In this document: positions 17,967-27,641 of the stretch, one piece after another
Numbering within the stretch: position 1 is the first letter of the stretch
How the letters are laid out: every line of letters begins with the position of its first letter
Source of the DNA: OCS155 cluster bacterium AG-349-E07
GTDB lineage: Bacteria; Actinomycetota; Acidimicrobiia; Actinomarinales; Actinomarinaceae
Assembly (NCBI GenBank): GCA_003281085.1
Contig: QCCZ01000001.1
Span: 278,688 to 342,687 of the forward strand
Length of the DNA: 64,000 nt
Direction of reading: 5' to 3'
Notes under the pieces: generated by a model
What the model saw: only the letters and a program-made list of their open reading frames with translations
What the model was told of the DNA's origin: nothing
The model's database searches: none
Position numbers and translations under genes: made by a program

Positions 17967-18194
17967 ATGGAAGAAAGATATCCAACACAACAAAAAATTT
18001 GGACATGTCCTAAATGTGAATCAACTGAATACTATGAAGATACAGTGACCATGACTGGTAAAACTTGGTCAAGATTTATGAATATACAAAATAGAAAGTT
18101 TTTAGCAGTAACTTGCTCAAAATGTAACTATACAGAGTTCTATAAAGGTGTTTCTAAAGGTTGGGAAAGCGTTATAGACTTTTTAGGCAACTAA
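17967..18194 (+). CDS. Small zinc-ribbon protein (COG3478/YpzJ-like)
   Basis: This 75-residue protein has two Cys pairs, CPKCES near residue 14 and CSKCNYTEFYKG near 51, forming a zinc ribbon. The intervening MNIQNRKFLAVTC and terminal TEFYKG match the small predicted nucleic-acid-binding family typified by YpzJ. Its role is unknown. It is a one-gene plus-strand unit, divergent from the beta-helix lipoprotein (60-bp gap) and convergent with the SDR gene, with a 4-bp CTAA overlap of the stops. Confidence 0.85.
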   Translation: MEERYPTQQKIWTCPKCESTEYYEDTVTMTGKTWSRFMNIQNRKFLAVTCSKCNYTEFYKGVSKGWESVIDFLGN

Positions 18195-19039
18195 GCCTGA
18201 ATCCAATCTTCAGGATTGTCATCGACAAAAAAGTCTGATACAAGTTTTGCCTCTGGATCTATCGCATACTGATCAAAATCTGTAACGCCTTCTTCTTCAA
18301 GTACATCTTGGTCTAAAAAGAAATTACCGGTACATGACGAAGAGTCTCTTTTTAATACTGCATATGCGGCATCAGCATATATTGAAGGCTTTCTGGAACC
18401 TTTTACTAGCTCTTCTCCAATTACATTTCTTACAGCTGCGGTATCAAGTGAAGTTCTTGGCCACAGACAATTAGATGCAACATTGTGCTTCCCAAGTTCT
18501 TCAGCCAGACCATGTGCAACAAGTGACATTCCATACTTTGCAGTTGTATAAGCAAGGGTCATACCAAACCACTTTCTCGCTATATCTAAAGGCGGTGAAA
18601 GCGTCAAAATGTGTGAATTATCTCCTTTAATAAGATGAGGTATACATTTTTGGCTAAGCATAAAAGTACCACGCACATTAATGTTATGCATCAAGTCATA
18701 TCTTTTCATAGGCGTATTGACAGTATCAGTTAAATGTATGGCACTTGCGTTATTGATACATATATCTATACCACCAAATTTACTTGCTGTTTCCTCAACA
18801 GCTGCCTCTACTTGATCTTCAAATCTAATATCACAAACTATTGGAAGTGGATTGCCTCCAACTTGCTTAATTTCATCTGCAGCTGTAAAGATTGTTCCTG
18901 GAAGTGTTGGATGTGGTTCTGTAGTCTTCGCTAGAATTGCAACATTTGCTCCGTCTTTGCCAAGCGCTTTTGCAATCTCAAGACCAACTCCACGAGAGCC
19001 TCCGCTCATAATTATTGTTTTATTTTTAAAGTATGTCAT
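18191..19039 (-). CDS. Short-chain dehydrogenase/reductase (HSDL2-like)
   Basis: This 282-residue NAD(P)-dependent oxidoreductase has the cofactor motif SGGSRGVGLEIAKALG near residues 12-27, NNASA in strand 4 and the active-site YTTAKYGMS (Tyr-x3-Lys) near 165. The insertion EPHPTLPGTIFTAADEI after strand 2 is typical of the SDR subgroup that includes hydroxysteroid dehydrogenase-like protein 2. The substrate is unknown; fatty-acyl or steroid-like compounds are possible from family. It stands apart from the next minus-strand gene by 116 bp. Confidence 0.85.
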   Translation of the reverse strand: MTYFKNKTIIMSGGSRGVGLEIAKALGKDGANVAILAKTTEPHPTLPGTIFTAADEIKQVGGNPLPIVCDIRFEDQVEAAVEETASKFGGIDICINNASAIHLTDTVNTPMKRYDLMHNINVRGTFMLSQKCIPHLIKGDNSHILTLSPPLDIARKWFGMTLAYTTAKYGMSLVAHGLAEELGKHNVASNCLWPRTSLDTAAVRNVIGEELVKGSRKPSIYADAAYAVLKRDSSSCTGNFFLDQDVLEEEGVTDFDQYAIDPEAKLVSDFFVDDNPEDWIQA

Positions 19040-19155
19040 TTGTATATTCTATTAAAAATGCGTAATTTCTGTAGAGTCTTTTATCGAAAGTACATTCCTC
19101 AAGGTACCTATAGTGAAATATTAAATTTTACTCGATTAAAAGATTGGCTTTTCTA

Positions 19156-20271
19156 TTAATTTTGGCTTGCTGCAACACTTGCTATGATAATTATTAAAGT
19201 TATCACACCTGCGGATGCAATTAAAACTTCATTTCTGGTAATTTTTATTTTTGGTGCTGAGCTCATCACACTCGCAAATAAAAGTATCGCAGCTGAAATT
19301 ATTAAGGCAAACAAAGGTGCATAATCATGAAAGTTAAGGAAAACTTGAGCAATCGCAACGGATATGACTCCACCTACAACAATAGCCCCCAATGGAATAA
19401 CAATAGAACCAACAATCCTATTTCTAATTTTATTAGCTTCGGTATTTTCATCACTTTCTAGTCCTTTAGGGACTCCTAAAATCATTGAAAGTACAGAAAT
19501 TGCCGCTTGTATGAATGTTGACAAAATCACTATTCTCCAAAACGCTCCTCCAACACTGATAAGGTTTGTGACAGGATCTTCGGGTAAAATTCCTAAGATT
19601 GTTTGACCGACACTATTTATAATATAAAAAGCTGATGAGGACCCAAAGACAAGACCTAGTCCGACACCGGTGTATATAGATTCCCTATCATTTGTAAGCA
19701 CCCCAAAACCTTCATAATTAGTTTCTAGAAATTTTTTGATATTTAAGGAATTTAATGCTCCAATAAATGCAGTTGTTAATGAAACAATAAGCACAAAAGA
19801 AACAGTGCTATATTCTGCAGTTAGTTTTTGGGTTTCAGCTTCTAAAATTAAACCATCATAAAGAAAAGAACTTGCAAGCAGTCCTTGAATGAACCCTGCT
19901 AAAACTCCAAAACCGAGTCCATACTTTACAGATTTTAAAATTTTTTGACTTATAGAAACGGGTGGAGGTGAATCGTCAACTATAACAGTTGCTATAGCAC
20001 TGATCTCTTCAGCCGGTATCTCAAGTGGTGTCTCTTCAACAATCTCTTCTGTTTCATTTTCGATAACTTGTTTTTCAACAGCTACGTCTGTTTTTTCAAC
20101 GGTAGTTACTTCTGAAATAGGGGTCGGTATTGAATCACCACCACTCCAGTTATTTAATATATCATCTGAAGAGACGCCAGTTGCTTCTGCCCTAGCTTGA
20201 ATAGATCTAGATAAAAGATCTAGTGGTATACCACTAGAGCTACTTAGCTGTTCTAATTTTTGTCCATCCAT
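19156..20271 (-). CDS. Multi-pass membrane protein of unknown function, end of the cytochrome oxidase cluster
   Basis: This 371-residue protein has a helical N-terminal segment (about 1-45, with LSRSIQARAEATGVSSDD and NWSGGD) and an acidic Pro/Glu/Thr/Val-rich linker (about 50-105). About seven to eight hydrophobic helices follow between 110 and 370. I do not recognise the family. It lies 17 bp downstream of ctaG on the same strand, so it is probably cotranscribed with ctaC-D-E-F-G. A role in oxidase assembly or stability is a guess from position. The soluble N-terminus probably faces the cytoplasm, since there is no signal peptide before it. Confidence 0.6.
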   Translation of the reverse strand: MDGQKLEQLSSSSGIPLDLLSRSIQARAEATGVSSDDILNNWSGGDSIPTPISEVTTVEKTDVAVEKQVIENETEEIVEETPLEIPAEEISAIATVIVDDSPPPVSISQKILKSVKYGLGFGVLAGFIQGLLASSFLYDGLILEAETQKLTAEYSTVSFVLIVSLTTAFIGALNSLNIKKFLETNYEGFGVLTNDRESIYTGVGLGLVFGSSSAFYIINSVGQTILGILPEDPVTNLISVGGAFWRIVILSTFIQAAISVLSMILGVPKGLESDENTEANKIRNRIVGSIVIPLGAIVVGGVISVAIAQVFLNFHDYAPLFALIISAAILLFASVMSSAPKIKITRNEVLIASAGVITLIIIIASVAASQN

Positions 20272-20288
20272 AATAAATCTATATAATT

Positions 20289-21068
20289 CTAATCAGTTGA
20301 ACTATTTCTAACGACATCATCAAACGTTTTTTCATTTTGATACCACTTCATCCATATAACTAAAATAGAAATCCAGAGTATTATGCCTCCTCCAAGCTTG
20401 AGTATTAATCCTGCTAGCGTTTGATCGTTAATCACAGATATGTTGTAAATATTTTCGACATTTACATAAGCGCTGTAAAGTGGCTCTGTACCAAAAGCAA
20501 GAAAACTTGCAGGGATTGTTGGAAGTAGTGATTGAAGAAACAAGTATCCTATTTTTGCAGCTGAATTCATAGGTTTAATTTCATCATTAAAACCAATAAC
20601 AGGAATCCACATATTCAGTGAGACCAGAAGCATCACAGAGTGTATTAAAAAATGGAATAATGTATTTGTTACCATCAGATTTACAACTGTAGACCAATGC
20701 ATTCCAACCATTACAAAATTGAATAAGAAAAACGCAACAACAGGTTTTGCAGTTATTTTAAGTACGGATACTAGTGGTTTAACAGACACTAATTTTTTCA
20801 TTTCTTTATGCATACCCATAAGCAATAAAGGTGGAGATACAAGAGCTAAGACTAAGTGTTCAGCTGAATGAACAGAAAACAAATATCTTTCACCAATGTC
20901 GTGAATTGGATAATCTGTAAAAGCCCAAAGAATTAGTAAACCTGAATACCACAACCTTCTTTTATCTTTTTTTATTGTTTTGTCTTTAGTTGATAGTTCA
21001 AAAAATATAACTAATGAAACTATCAATGCCCAAACATCATAATGTGGATGAAATGGTAAATTTTCCAT
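20289..21068 (-). CDS. ctaG: Cytochrome c oxidase assembly factor CtaG (caa3 type)
   Basis: This 259-residue membrane protein has about seven helices and conserved histidines in HDIGERYLFSVHSAEHLVLA near residues 56-75 and VMVGMHWSTVVNL, typical of the caa3_CtaG family. It probably helps deliver copper to the oxidase in the membrane. It follows the subunit IV gene by 6 bp in the oxidase operon. Mild length variation aside, nothing is odd. Confidence 0.88.
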   Translation of the reverse strand: MENLPFHPHYDVWALIVSLVIFFELSTKDKTIKKDKRRLWYSGLLILWAFTDYPIHDIGERYLFSVHSAEHLVLALVSPPLLLMGMHKEMKKLVSVKPLVSVLKITAKPVVAFFLFNFVMVGMHWSTVVNLMVTNTLFHFLIHSVMLLVSLNMWIPVIGFNDEIKPMNSAAKIGYLFLQSLLPTIPASFLAFGTEPLYSAYVNVENIYNISVINDQTLAGLILKLGGGIILWISILVIWMKWYQNEKTFDDVVRNSSTD

Positions 21069-21074
21069 AAAATT

Positions 21075-21374
21075 TTAAGAAAAGTTAGCTGATGCACGCT
21101 CTATCATTACAATTGCAAATAACACTAAAGCCAATATCATCCCACCAGTAAAGAATCTGTTGACCATTTTATTTTCAAACCTAAGGTGCATAAACCATCC
21201 GACAACAATTATGAATTTTCCGACAGCTAGAATTATCAATATAGGATCGGTGAAAACCCCTACAATGTCCTCTGTATAATATAAAGCTATTTCAATTGCG
21301 GTTAGTATCCCAAGAACAATTGCAATTTGTACATACTTTTTTGGAGTGGGATGATCTATATGATTTTCGGACAT
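21075..21374 (-). CDS. ctaF: Cytochrome c oxidase subunit IV (prokaryotic type)
   Basis: This 99-residue protein has three hydrophobic segments, starting HPTPKKYVQIAIVLGILTAIE and continuing with KFIIVVGWFMHLRFE, the hallmark of the COX4_pro family. It is an accessory subunit of the terminal oxidase. One base separates it from ctaE upstream and 6 bp from ctaG downstream, so it is tightly embedded in the operon. Confidence 0.88.
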   Translation of the reverse strand: MSENHIDHPTPKKYVQIAIVLGILTAIEIALYYTEDIVGVFTDPILIILAVGKFIIVVGWFMHLRFENKMVNRFFTGGMILALVLFAIVMIERASANFS

Positions 21375-21375
21375 T

Positions 21376-21960
21376 TTAAATCAAATATACTACTGTAAAC
21401 AATACTATCCATACAATATCAACAAAGTGCCAGTAAAGGGCTACAAACTCAAGATTCATACCACCCTCTAAAGTAAGGCCTTTTTGTCTTTGTCCAATAC
21501 CCCAAAGAGCAAGGAGGAGAACCACGCCAATGAATACATGAAGTCCGTGAAAACCAGTAAGAACATAAAAAGTTGAACTGAAAATATTTGTAGAAAGCTC
21601 GAAACCTTTATGGTAAAACTCTGTGAATTCGTAAATTTGTCCTGCTAAAAATACCGCACCTAACATCGCGGTTGCTAAAAGCCAAACTCTTGTTTTTTCT
21701 TGATCGTTTGCTTCTAGTGCATTGTGTGCCAAAACCATAGTTAAAGAACTCATGAGAAGTATAAAAGAGCTAATTGAAGTAAATGGTATGTCGTAGACAT
21801 CTGTTAATTTGATGCCTGGAAAGTCTCTTCCTTTAAAAATCATAAAGGTAGTAATCAAAGTCCCAAAAAAAAGTATTTCAGTAGATAGAAATACCCACAT
21901 TCCAAGTTTTCTGGTTTCTACTCCTGTAGGTTCATGTGGATATGAATGAGAACTACTCAT
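21376..21960 (-). CDS. ctaE: Cytochrome c oxidase subunit III
   Basis: This 194-residue protein has five membrane helices, as in short bacterial subunit III. It begins with KLGMWVFLSTEILFFGTLI and carries TGFHGLHVFIGVVLL and ALYWHFVDIVWIVLF, the conserved subunit III segments. The subunit stabilises subunit I of the proton-pumping oxidase. Its start overlaps the ctaD stop by 8 bp, consistent with translational coupling. Confidence 0.95.
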   Translation of the reverse strand: MSSSHSYPHEPTGVETRKLGMWVFLSTEILFFGTLITTFMIFKGRDFPGIKLTDVYDIPFTSISSFILLMSSLTMVLAHNALEANDQEKTRVWLLATAMLGAVFLAGQIYEFTEFYHKGFELSTNIFSSTFYVLTGFHGLHVFIGVVLLLALWGIGQRQKGLTLEGGMNLEFVALYWHFVDIVWIVLFTVVYLI

Positions 21961-23914
21961 GCTCTAAATTTTCTTCAACCTCTTCTTCTAGTGGTTCCGT
22001 TCCCCACCCAAAACCTCCAATTAGAAGAAATAAAGTACCAATTAAGGCAAGGGGAATGGATTTATAAATTACTGCATAACCTAAAAATGGAAGACCAGCA
22101 GCAAGTAAAATAGGGAAATATGAAGGATTAGGCAATACAATATTTTCTGATGGATTTAGACCCTCTTCTTCAAGTTCAACAAGCATTTGATCGGTAGATT
22201 CTTTTCTTACTGCTCTCCCATCCTCATCTTCATCATATTTTGAATGCCAAAAATCATCTAATGATTTCACTTCTGGAGCTTTTGAAAAGTTCCATACAGG
22301 TGTTGGTGATGGGATAGTCCACTCTATCGTTCTTGCATCCCAAGGATCAAATGGAGCTTTTTCTCCGTTTCTTTTTGAAAAAATCCAATTAATCATAAAT
22401 ACAATTATTGAAACTGCAATTATAAAAGCACCAATTGTCACAATAATATTCCAAAATTGAAGATTAGTTTCTTCAGCGTAAACCCAAGTTCTTCTCACTT
22501 GGCCTTGAAGACCTAACCAGTGCATAGGTCCAAAAGTTAGATTAAATCCAATTAACATTAACCAAAAATGAATTTTTCCTAGAGTTTCGTTATACATTTT
22601 TCCCCAAACTTTTGGAAACCAGTAGTAAAGTCCTGAAAAAATTCCAAACAATGCGCCTCCAAAAAGTACATAATGAAAATGTGCAACAATGTAATAAGTA
22701 TCAGTTTGCTGTGTATCAGCAGGTACTACTGAATGTGTAACACCACTTAATCCACCAATAACAAACATTCCGATAAAACCTAAAGAAAATAGCATAGGAG
22801 TATTAAGTTTGATTTTTCCACCCCAAATAGTACCCAACCAATTAAAGATTTTTACTCCTGTAGGTACCGCTATAACCATTGTTGAAAGTCCAAAACCCGC
22901 TTGAGCCACAGGACTAATTGCAGATGCGAACATATGGTGTGCCCATACTCCAAAACCTATGAAAGCAATTCCAAAACCCGCAAAAACAATTGCAGCATAA
23001 CCGAATAAAGGTTTCCTAGCAAAAGTAGGTAGAACCTCAGAAACTATACCAAACGCTGGAAGAATAAGAATGTATACCTCTGGATGACCAAAAAGCCAAA
23101 ACAAATGTTGCCATAGCACTGGATCCCCACCTCCTTCTGTGAGGAAGAAAGTAGTGCCAAATTTTCTATCAAATGTTACATAAAAAAGTGCAATTGCAAT
23201 GATTGGCAAAGAGAAGGCAAGTAGGAACGAAACAGCAAAAGTCATCCATGTAAATACTGGCATCCTCATAAATCTCATACCTTTTGTTCTCATGTTGATA
23301 ATTGTTGTAATGAAATTAAATGCGGATATGAGTGATGCGATTCCTAGAATCTGGAGCCCAATTGCCCAATAATCCATTGCTGTTCCGGGAGAATATTTCA
23401 GTCCAGCATTTGGTTGATAACCAAACCAGCCACCATTGGGAGCAGATCCAAGCCAACCAACTTCCTCAGCAAGATATCCTCCATCCGGAGCTCCTGCAGT
23501 TCCAAAAATAAAAGTAGAATAAAGAAAAGCTCCTCCAAATATAAATATCCAAAAAGAAAGAGCGTTAAGCCTTGGAAAGGCAACATCTCTGGCTCCAATT
23601 TGAAGAGGAAGCAAATAATTGAAGAACGCTGCACTTATTGGCATAATTGCCAAGAATATCATTGTAGTTCCATGCATCGTAAACATTGCGTTATATTCTG
23701 CAGCTGTTAAAAAATTGTTATCAGGCTGTGAAAGCTGAATTCTCAAAACTAACGCCTCAAGACCACCGATTAATAAAAAGAAAAACGCTGCGTAACCATA
23801 CATTATGCCTATTCTTTTATGGTCAACAGTTGTTATCCAACTCCAAATACCTGTTTCAGAAGAGGGTCTTTTAAAAATATTACTTTGTTTATTCGGCTCA
23901 ATTATTTTTGTCAT
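21953..23914 (-). CDS. ctaD: Cytochrome c oxidase subunit I with C-terminal extension
   Basis: This catalytic subunit of the aa3/caa3 oxidase reduces O2 to water and pumps protons. The 653-residue protein shows TVDHKRIGIMY, the low-spin heme His in TMHGTTMIFL, WLFGHPEVYILILPAFG (CuB His, cross-linked Tyr and the Glu of A1-type oxidases) and HFHYVLFGGALFG (heme ligands). After helix XII it has a soluble linker (about 545-595) and two more hydrophobic segments ending in an acidic tail, a fused extension known in actinobacterial and caa3-type subunit I. Its start overlaps the ctaC stop by 4 bp. Confidence 0.97.
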   Translation of the reverse strand: MTKIIEPNKQSNIFKRPSSETGIWSWITTVDHKRIGIMYGYAAFFFLLIGGLEALVLRIQLSQPDNNFLTAAEYNAMFTMHGTTMIFLAIMPISAAFFNYLLPLQIGARDVAFPRLNALSFWIFIFGGAFLYSTFIFGTAGAPDGGYLAEEVGWLGSAPNGGWFGYQPNAGLKYSPGTAMDYWAIGLQILGIASLISAFNFITTIINMRTKGMRFMRMPVFTWMTFAVSFLLAFSLPIIAIALFYVTFDRKFGTTFFLTEGGGDPVLWQHLFWLFGHPEVYILILPAFGIVSEVLPTFARKPLFGYAAIVFAGFGIAFIGFGVWAHHMFASAISPVAQAGFGLSTMVIAVPTGVKIFNWLGTIWGGKIKLNTPMLFSLGFIGMFVIGGLSGVTHSVVPADTQQTDTYYIVAHFHYVLFGGALFGIFSGLYYWFPKVWGKMYNETLGKIHFWLMLIGFNLTFGPMHWLGLQGQVRRTWVYAEETNLQFWNIIVTIGAFIIAVSIIVFMINWIFSKRNGEKAPFDPWDARTIEWTIPSPTPVWNFSKAPEVKSLDDFWHSKYDEDEDGRAVRKESTDQMLVELEEEGLNPSENIVLPNPSYFPILLAAGLPFLGYAVIYKSIPLALIGTLFLLIGGFGWGTEPLEEEVEENLEHE

Positions 23915-24930
23915 TTAAGTGTCTCCAGATACGCAATTAAAGCATTAATTTCCGATTCAGTCAATTCTAGGTTCGGCATAAATGTACCAGGTTTTAACTC
24001 TGCTGGATTAGCTAGCCATTTTGTAAGGTTTTCTGGATTATTTTTCAATGCTGCACCGGCAAAGACATTTCGATTAGCAAAATGGGTTAGATTTGGCGCA
24101 ATTCTATCACCTTGAATATCCCAAACACCATTTATAACATGGCATTGTGTACAACCCGCATTCAGATAAACTTGCTGACCTTCTGCTGCTAAAGATAAAT
24201 CATCGGTACTAAATGCAACTGCATCTTTTTGTTGATTTTTTACCCACGCATCAAAATCACTTTGGGACATTGATAAAACTCTTCCGCGCATTTTTGAATG
24301 ACTCAATCCACAATATTCACCACATTGAGCCCAAAACTCATTTGGTGAATCGGCATGAAGATTAAGATAAGTCGTTTGTCCAGGAACAAGGTATCTTTTA
24401 CCATTTAATTTAGGCACCCAGTAGTTATGAAGAACATCATTAGACCACATTTCAAGTCTTACTGGTCTGTCTGCTGGAATCACTAGAACATTTGCAGTGG
24501 TTATTCCATAATCAGGATATTTATATTCAAACCACCATTGATGACCAATTACTTCAATTTTAAGGGCATTCTCTGGTTCTCTTGCTAAATCAAAGATTGT
24601 TCTTACTGTTGGTACAGCGATCGCAGCCAAAATTAATACAGGTATAACTGTCCATAATATCTCGAGTTTTGTATTTCCATGAATTTGTTTTGGCTCTGGA
24701 GAGTCTGGTTTTTCTTTATACACAAATACTGACAGTAGTAACGCACCCTGCACAATTACAAAGATTACAACAGCAATCCAAAAAGTTATCCAGAATAGTT
24801 CATCGATTGATCTTGCATAAGGACCCTCAGGGCTAAGGGAGTCGAGAGGAGCATTTTCAATACATGCAGAGAGGAAAACTAACAGCATATATTTTAAATT
24901 CTTTAACTTAAAAATTTTTTTCACAAGCAT
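23911..24930 (-). CDS. ctaC: Cytochrome c oxidase subunit II with C-terminal cytochrome c domain (caa3 type)
   Basis: This 339-residue lipoprotein subunit takes electrons from cytochrome c-type donors. The signal peptide ends in LSAC (Cys23). Two membrane helices are followed by the CuA domain with HQWWFEYKYP and CGEYCGLSHSKMRG (Cys, Cys, His, Met ligands), then a fused c-type cytochrome with CTQCH near residue 272. The fused heme domain defines the caa3 class. It is the first gene of the minus-strand operon ctaC-D-E-F-G and is divergent from ctaB across 71 bp. Confidence 0.96.
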   Translation of the reverse strand: MLVKKIFKLKNLKYMLLVFLSACIENAPLDSLSPEGPYARSIDELFWITFWIAVVIFVIVQGALLLSVFVYKEKPDSPEPKQIHGNTKLEILWTVIPVLILAAIAVPTVRTIFDLAREPENALKIEVIGHQWWFEYKYPDYGITTANVLVIPADRPVRLEMWSNDVLHNYWVPKLNGKRYLVPGQTTYLNLHADSPNEFWAQCGEYCGLSHSKMRGRVLSMSQSDFDAWVKNQQKDAVAFSTDDLSLAAEGQQVYLNAGCTQCHVINGVWDIQGDRIAPNLTHFANRNVFAGAALKNNPENLTKWLANPAELKPGTFMPNLELTESEINALIAYLETLK

Positions 24931-25001
24931 ATTTATATTATCAACAATATTTAAGAATAGCGTTCAAACAATATATAGTGTAATTAAAGTACTATGACAC
25001 T

Positions 25002-25883
25002 ATGAAGGTTCAAACAAAAAAAGTTGCTTCTAATTATTTAAAACTTTCTAAATTAAGAATTGTTGAGCTGCTACTTATTACAACTGTGCCATCAATGGTT
25101 GTCTCTATATATGGCTTTCCACCTGTTGAGTTGGTTTTGTTTACATTATTTGGTGGTACAGCATTAGCAGTAAGCGCTAATGTTCTAAATCAAATTTTTG
25201 AAATCGAAACTGATAAATTAATGGCAAGAACATCTGACAGGCCCCTTGTCACTGGAACTATTTCTGTAAAAAATGCATATATGTATTCAATTTTGTTGGC
25301 ACTAATAGGATTTATGATTTTATACACACAAACAACTCCGCTAGCAGCATATATTGCATTAATGGCAAACATTTTTTACTCATTTATATATACATTAATT
25401 TTAAAACCTAGAACAAATCAAAATATTGTTATTGGGGGTGCAGCTGGGGCTGCCCCTGTTCTTATAGGATGGGCTGCAACAGGAACTGCACTTGATACGG
25501 GATCGTGGCTTTTATTTCTACTTGTTTTTCTTTGGACTCCTGCTCATTTTTGGGCGTTATCAATTGAAAATGTAGAAGACTACAGGGGTGCAGAATTTCC
25601 AATGTTACCAACCCAAGAGTCAAAAAAAAGAACATCAATTTTTATTGGTGTTTATTCATGTGCTACCGTAATAACATCTCTTTTAATTGCACCGGTATTA
25701 CAACTTGGTTTGATTTATTTATTTTTGGCATTAATTTTTGGAATCTATTTAATGATTAAATCTTATGGTTTGTACTCAGATAAAATCAAACCAATATCGT
25801 ACTTTGTATTTTCTAATACTTATCTAGCAGTTATATTTTTGTCTATGATTGCTGACATTCTTTTTACAATAAGGAATACTTAA
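25002..25883 (+). CDS. ctaB: Protoheme IX farnesyltransferase (heme O synthase)
   Basis: This enzyme attaches a farnesyl group to protoheme to give heme O, the precursor of heme A for the oxidase encoded next door. The 293-residue UbiA-family membrane protein has about nine helices. The prenyl-diphosphate motif NQIFEIETDKLMARTSDRPL lies near residues 64-83. A second Asp-containing loop follows, ending in WTPAHFWALSIENVEDYRGAEFPM near 177-200. It is divergent from ctaC and is followed by lgt after 2 bp, so the two plus-strand genes form a unit. Confidence 0.95.
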   Translation: MKVQTKKVASNYLKLSKLRIVELLLITTVPSMVVSIYGFPPVELVLFTLFGGTALAVSANVLNQIFEIETDKLMARTSDRPLVTGTISVKNAYMYSILLALIGFMILYTQTTPLAAYIALMANIFYSFIYTLILKPRTNQNIVIGGAAGAAPVLIGWAATGTALDTGSWLLFLLVFLWTPAHFWALSIENVEDYRGAEFPMLPTQESKKRTSIFIGVYSCATVITSLLIAPVLQLGLIYLFLALIFGIYLMIKSYGLYSDKIKPISYFVFSNTYLAVIFLSMIADILFTIRNT

Positions 25884-25885
25884 TC

Positions 25886-26719
25886 ATGGAAGAAATATTT
25901 TTTTCAATAACTTATCCTCCAATACCAATTACTAAAGTTGGGCCAGTCTTTCTTTCCTTACATGGAGTTTTTGCAGCAATTGGATTTTATTTTGGGGCTA
26001 GTCATGCTTTAAAACTCTCAGAAAAAGATGGAGCAAACCCAATTTTATTTTCTGAGGCGCTAACCTGGGCAATCTTTGGAGCTATTCTTGGTGCAAGATT
26101 TTTTACCATACCTGCACAATGGTATGCGAATCCAGGGTATGGATTAAGCGATGTTTTTACATTAGCTGGTAGCTATTCAATTATGGGTGGTATGGCAGGG
26201 GGAATTATTGCTGCATATCTAAAAATTAGCATTTTTAATAAAGAAGACTTTAAACAATATGGAGATTACGCTGCCACAGGATTAATACTTGGAACTGTTA
26301 TTGGAAGAATTGGCGATCTTGCTATCGTTGAACATCTAGGAAGAGAAACAAGTTTCTTTTTAGGTTATGAAATTAAGCCAGGATATGACGTTGCCCCACA
26401 ACACAATTCTTTAGAATGTATGGAGCCACTGCTAACTTGTGGAACATACCATCACGTTGCACTGTATGACTTAATCCTTGCATTAATTGTTTTCTTTATT
26501 TTTAGATCATCACAAAATCGTTATGAATTTGGGAAAGGATCTTGGATTGGTTTATGGGCAGTATGGTATGGAACTCAAAGAGCATTTCTAGACACCTTAA
26601 GATTTGGAATGGGAGATTCTACGATTGGTGTATTTACCTGGAATCAAATTGGAGGAGCCCTTCTCGCATTTTTAGGATTAATCTTTTTCTTAAAAAATAA
26701 AAATATTAAAAAAGACTAA
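25886..26719 (+). CDS. lgt: Prolipoprotein diacylglyceryl transferase
   Basis: Lgt transfers diacylglycerol from phosphatidylglycerol to the lipobox cysteine of prelipoproteins in the membrane. The 277-residue protein has seven hydrophobic segments. It shows GARFFTIPAQWY, SIMGGMAGGII and the Lgt signature GRIGDLAIVEHLGRET near residues 140-155, then RFGMGDSTIGVFTWNQ with the C-terminal Arg. Lipoprotein substrates visible in this window include CtaC and the cupredoxin/beta-helix protein. It converges with the antiporter gene with a 14-bp overlap. Confidence 0.94.
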   Translation: MEEIFFSITYPPIPITKVGPVFLSLHGVFAAIGFYFGASHALKLSEKDGANPILFSEALTWAIFGAILGARFFTIPAQWYANPGYGLSDVFTLAGSYSIMGGMAGGIIAAYLKISIFNKEDFKQYGDYAATGLILGTVIGRIGDLAIVEHLGRETSFFLGYEIKPGYDVAPQHNSLECMEPLLTCGTYHHVALYDLILALIVFFIFRSSQNRYEFGKGSWIGLWAVWYGTQRAFLDTLRFGMGDSTIGVFTWNQIGGALLAFLGLIFFLKNKNIKKD

Positions 26720-27629
26720 TAATAAATAGAAGATAAAAAGCTATAAAAGAATACCCAACAACAATGTTTCTTTTAATGACATTTCTTGATAAAAATATTA
26801 CAAGAAAAGAAACAAAATACATCATAAATAGCTGGTAATCAATTCTTGAAAGAATACTTCCAGGGCTTATTGAAATTGCCACACCACCAACCAATCCAAT
26901 ATTAAAAAGATTTGAACCAAAAATATTTCCAAAAACAATGTCAGGCTTTCTCATCCTCGCCGCTGCTATTGTTCCAGCAACTTCTGGAAGACTAGTACCA
27001 ATTGCAATAATTGTTGAACCTATTACCAAAGATGAAACGCCAAATGTTTCTGCTAGCTTAACTGCATTATCAACCACTAACTGACTTCCATAAAGAGTTG
27101 CAGCTAAAGAAAGTAATCCCCTGAGCCACACGTAGTTTTTTTCTTCAGGTTTGAAATCTTCTTCTTCAACACTGTCAGCACTTACCATTTTGTAAACTAC
27201 ATAAATTGTCAAAACTAATAGAACAATCCCTAAGTAAAGCGGAAAGCTACTAAAGAGAACATAAGTTGATACAAATACAGTGGTGAGGATTGCCATCCAA
27301 ACCGGACTAAGTTGATTGAGTTTAATTTTCTTGTCAAAGTCCTTTGGAATTGCAAGATACAAAACTGCCACTACAAGTAATGAATTAGCTATATTTGAAC
27401 CTACTATATTTCCAATTCCTAGATCCAAATCTCCATTTAATGCAGCTCCCGTACTTGCAAACAATTCTGGTGCAGATGTACCAAATCCAATAAATGTTGC
27501 ACCTATGATAGAGCTAGGAATTTTGAATTTTAAAGCTATTTGGACCGCAGAGCTAACCATTTCATCAGCTCCCTTTACCAGTAAGACTAATCCAATCGAA
27601 AACCCAACAAAAAGAATTACTATTTCCAT
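26706..27629 (-). CDS. Calcium/sodium exchanger family transporter (YrbG-like)
   Basis: This 307-residue membrane protein contains the two alpha-repeats of the CaCA family: GATFIGFGTSAPELFASTGA near residues 43-62 and GSTIIAIGTSLPEVAGTIAA near 203-222, both with the acidic ion-binding Glu. An acidic cytoplasmic loop (about 150-165) separates the halves. The family exchanges Ca2+ or other cations for Na+ or H+. It is followed on the same strand by no further gene; upstream is the F420-type oxidoreductase, 12 bp away. Confidence 0.9.
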   Translation of the reverse strand: MEIVILFVGFSIGLVLLVKGADEMVSSAVQIALKFKIPSSIIGATFIGFGTSAPELFASTGAALNGDLDLGIGNIVGSNIANSLLVVAVLYLAIPKDFDKKIKLNQLSPVWMAILTTVFVSTYVLFSSFPLYLGIVLLVLTIYVVYKMVSADSVEEEDFKPEEKNYVWLRGLLSLAATLYGSQLVVDNAVKLAETFGVSSLVIGSTIIAIGTSLPEVAGTIAAARMRKPDIVFGNIFGSNLFNIGLVGGVAISISPGSILSRIDYQLFMMYFVSFLVIFLSRNVIKRNIVVGYSFIAFYLLFIISLF

Positions 27630-27641
27630 GATTTCAATTTT

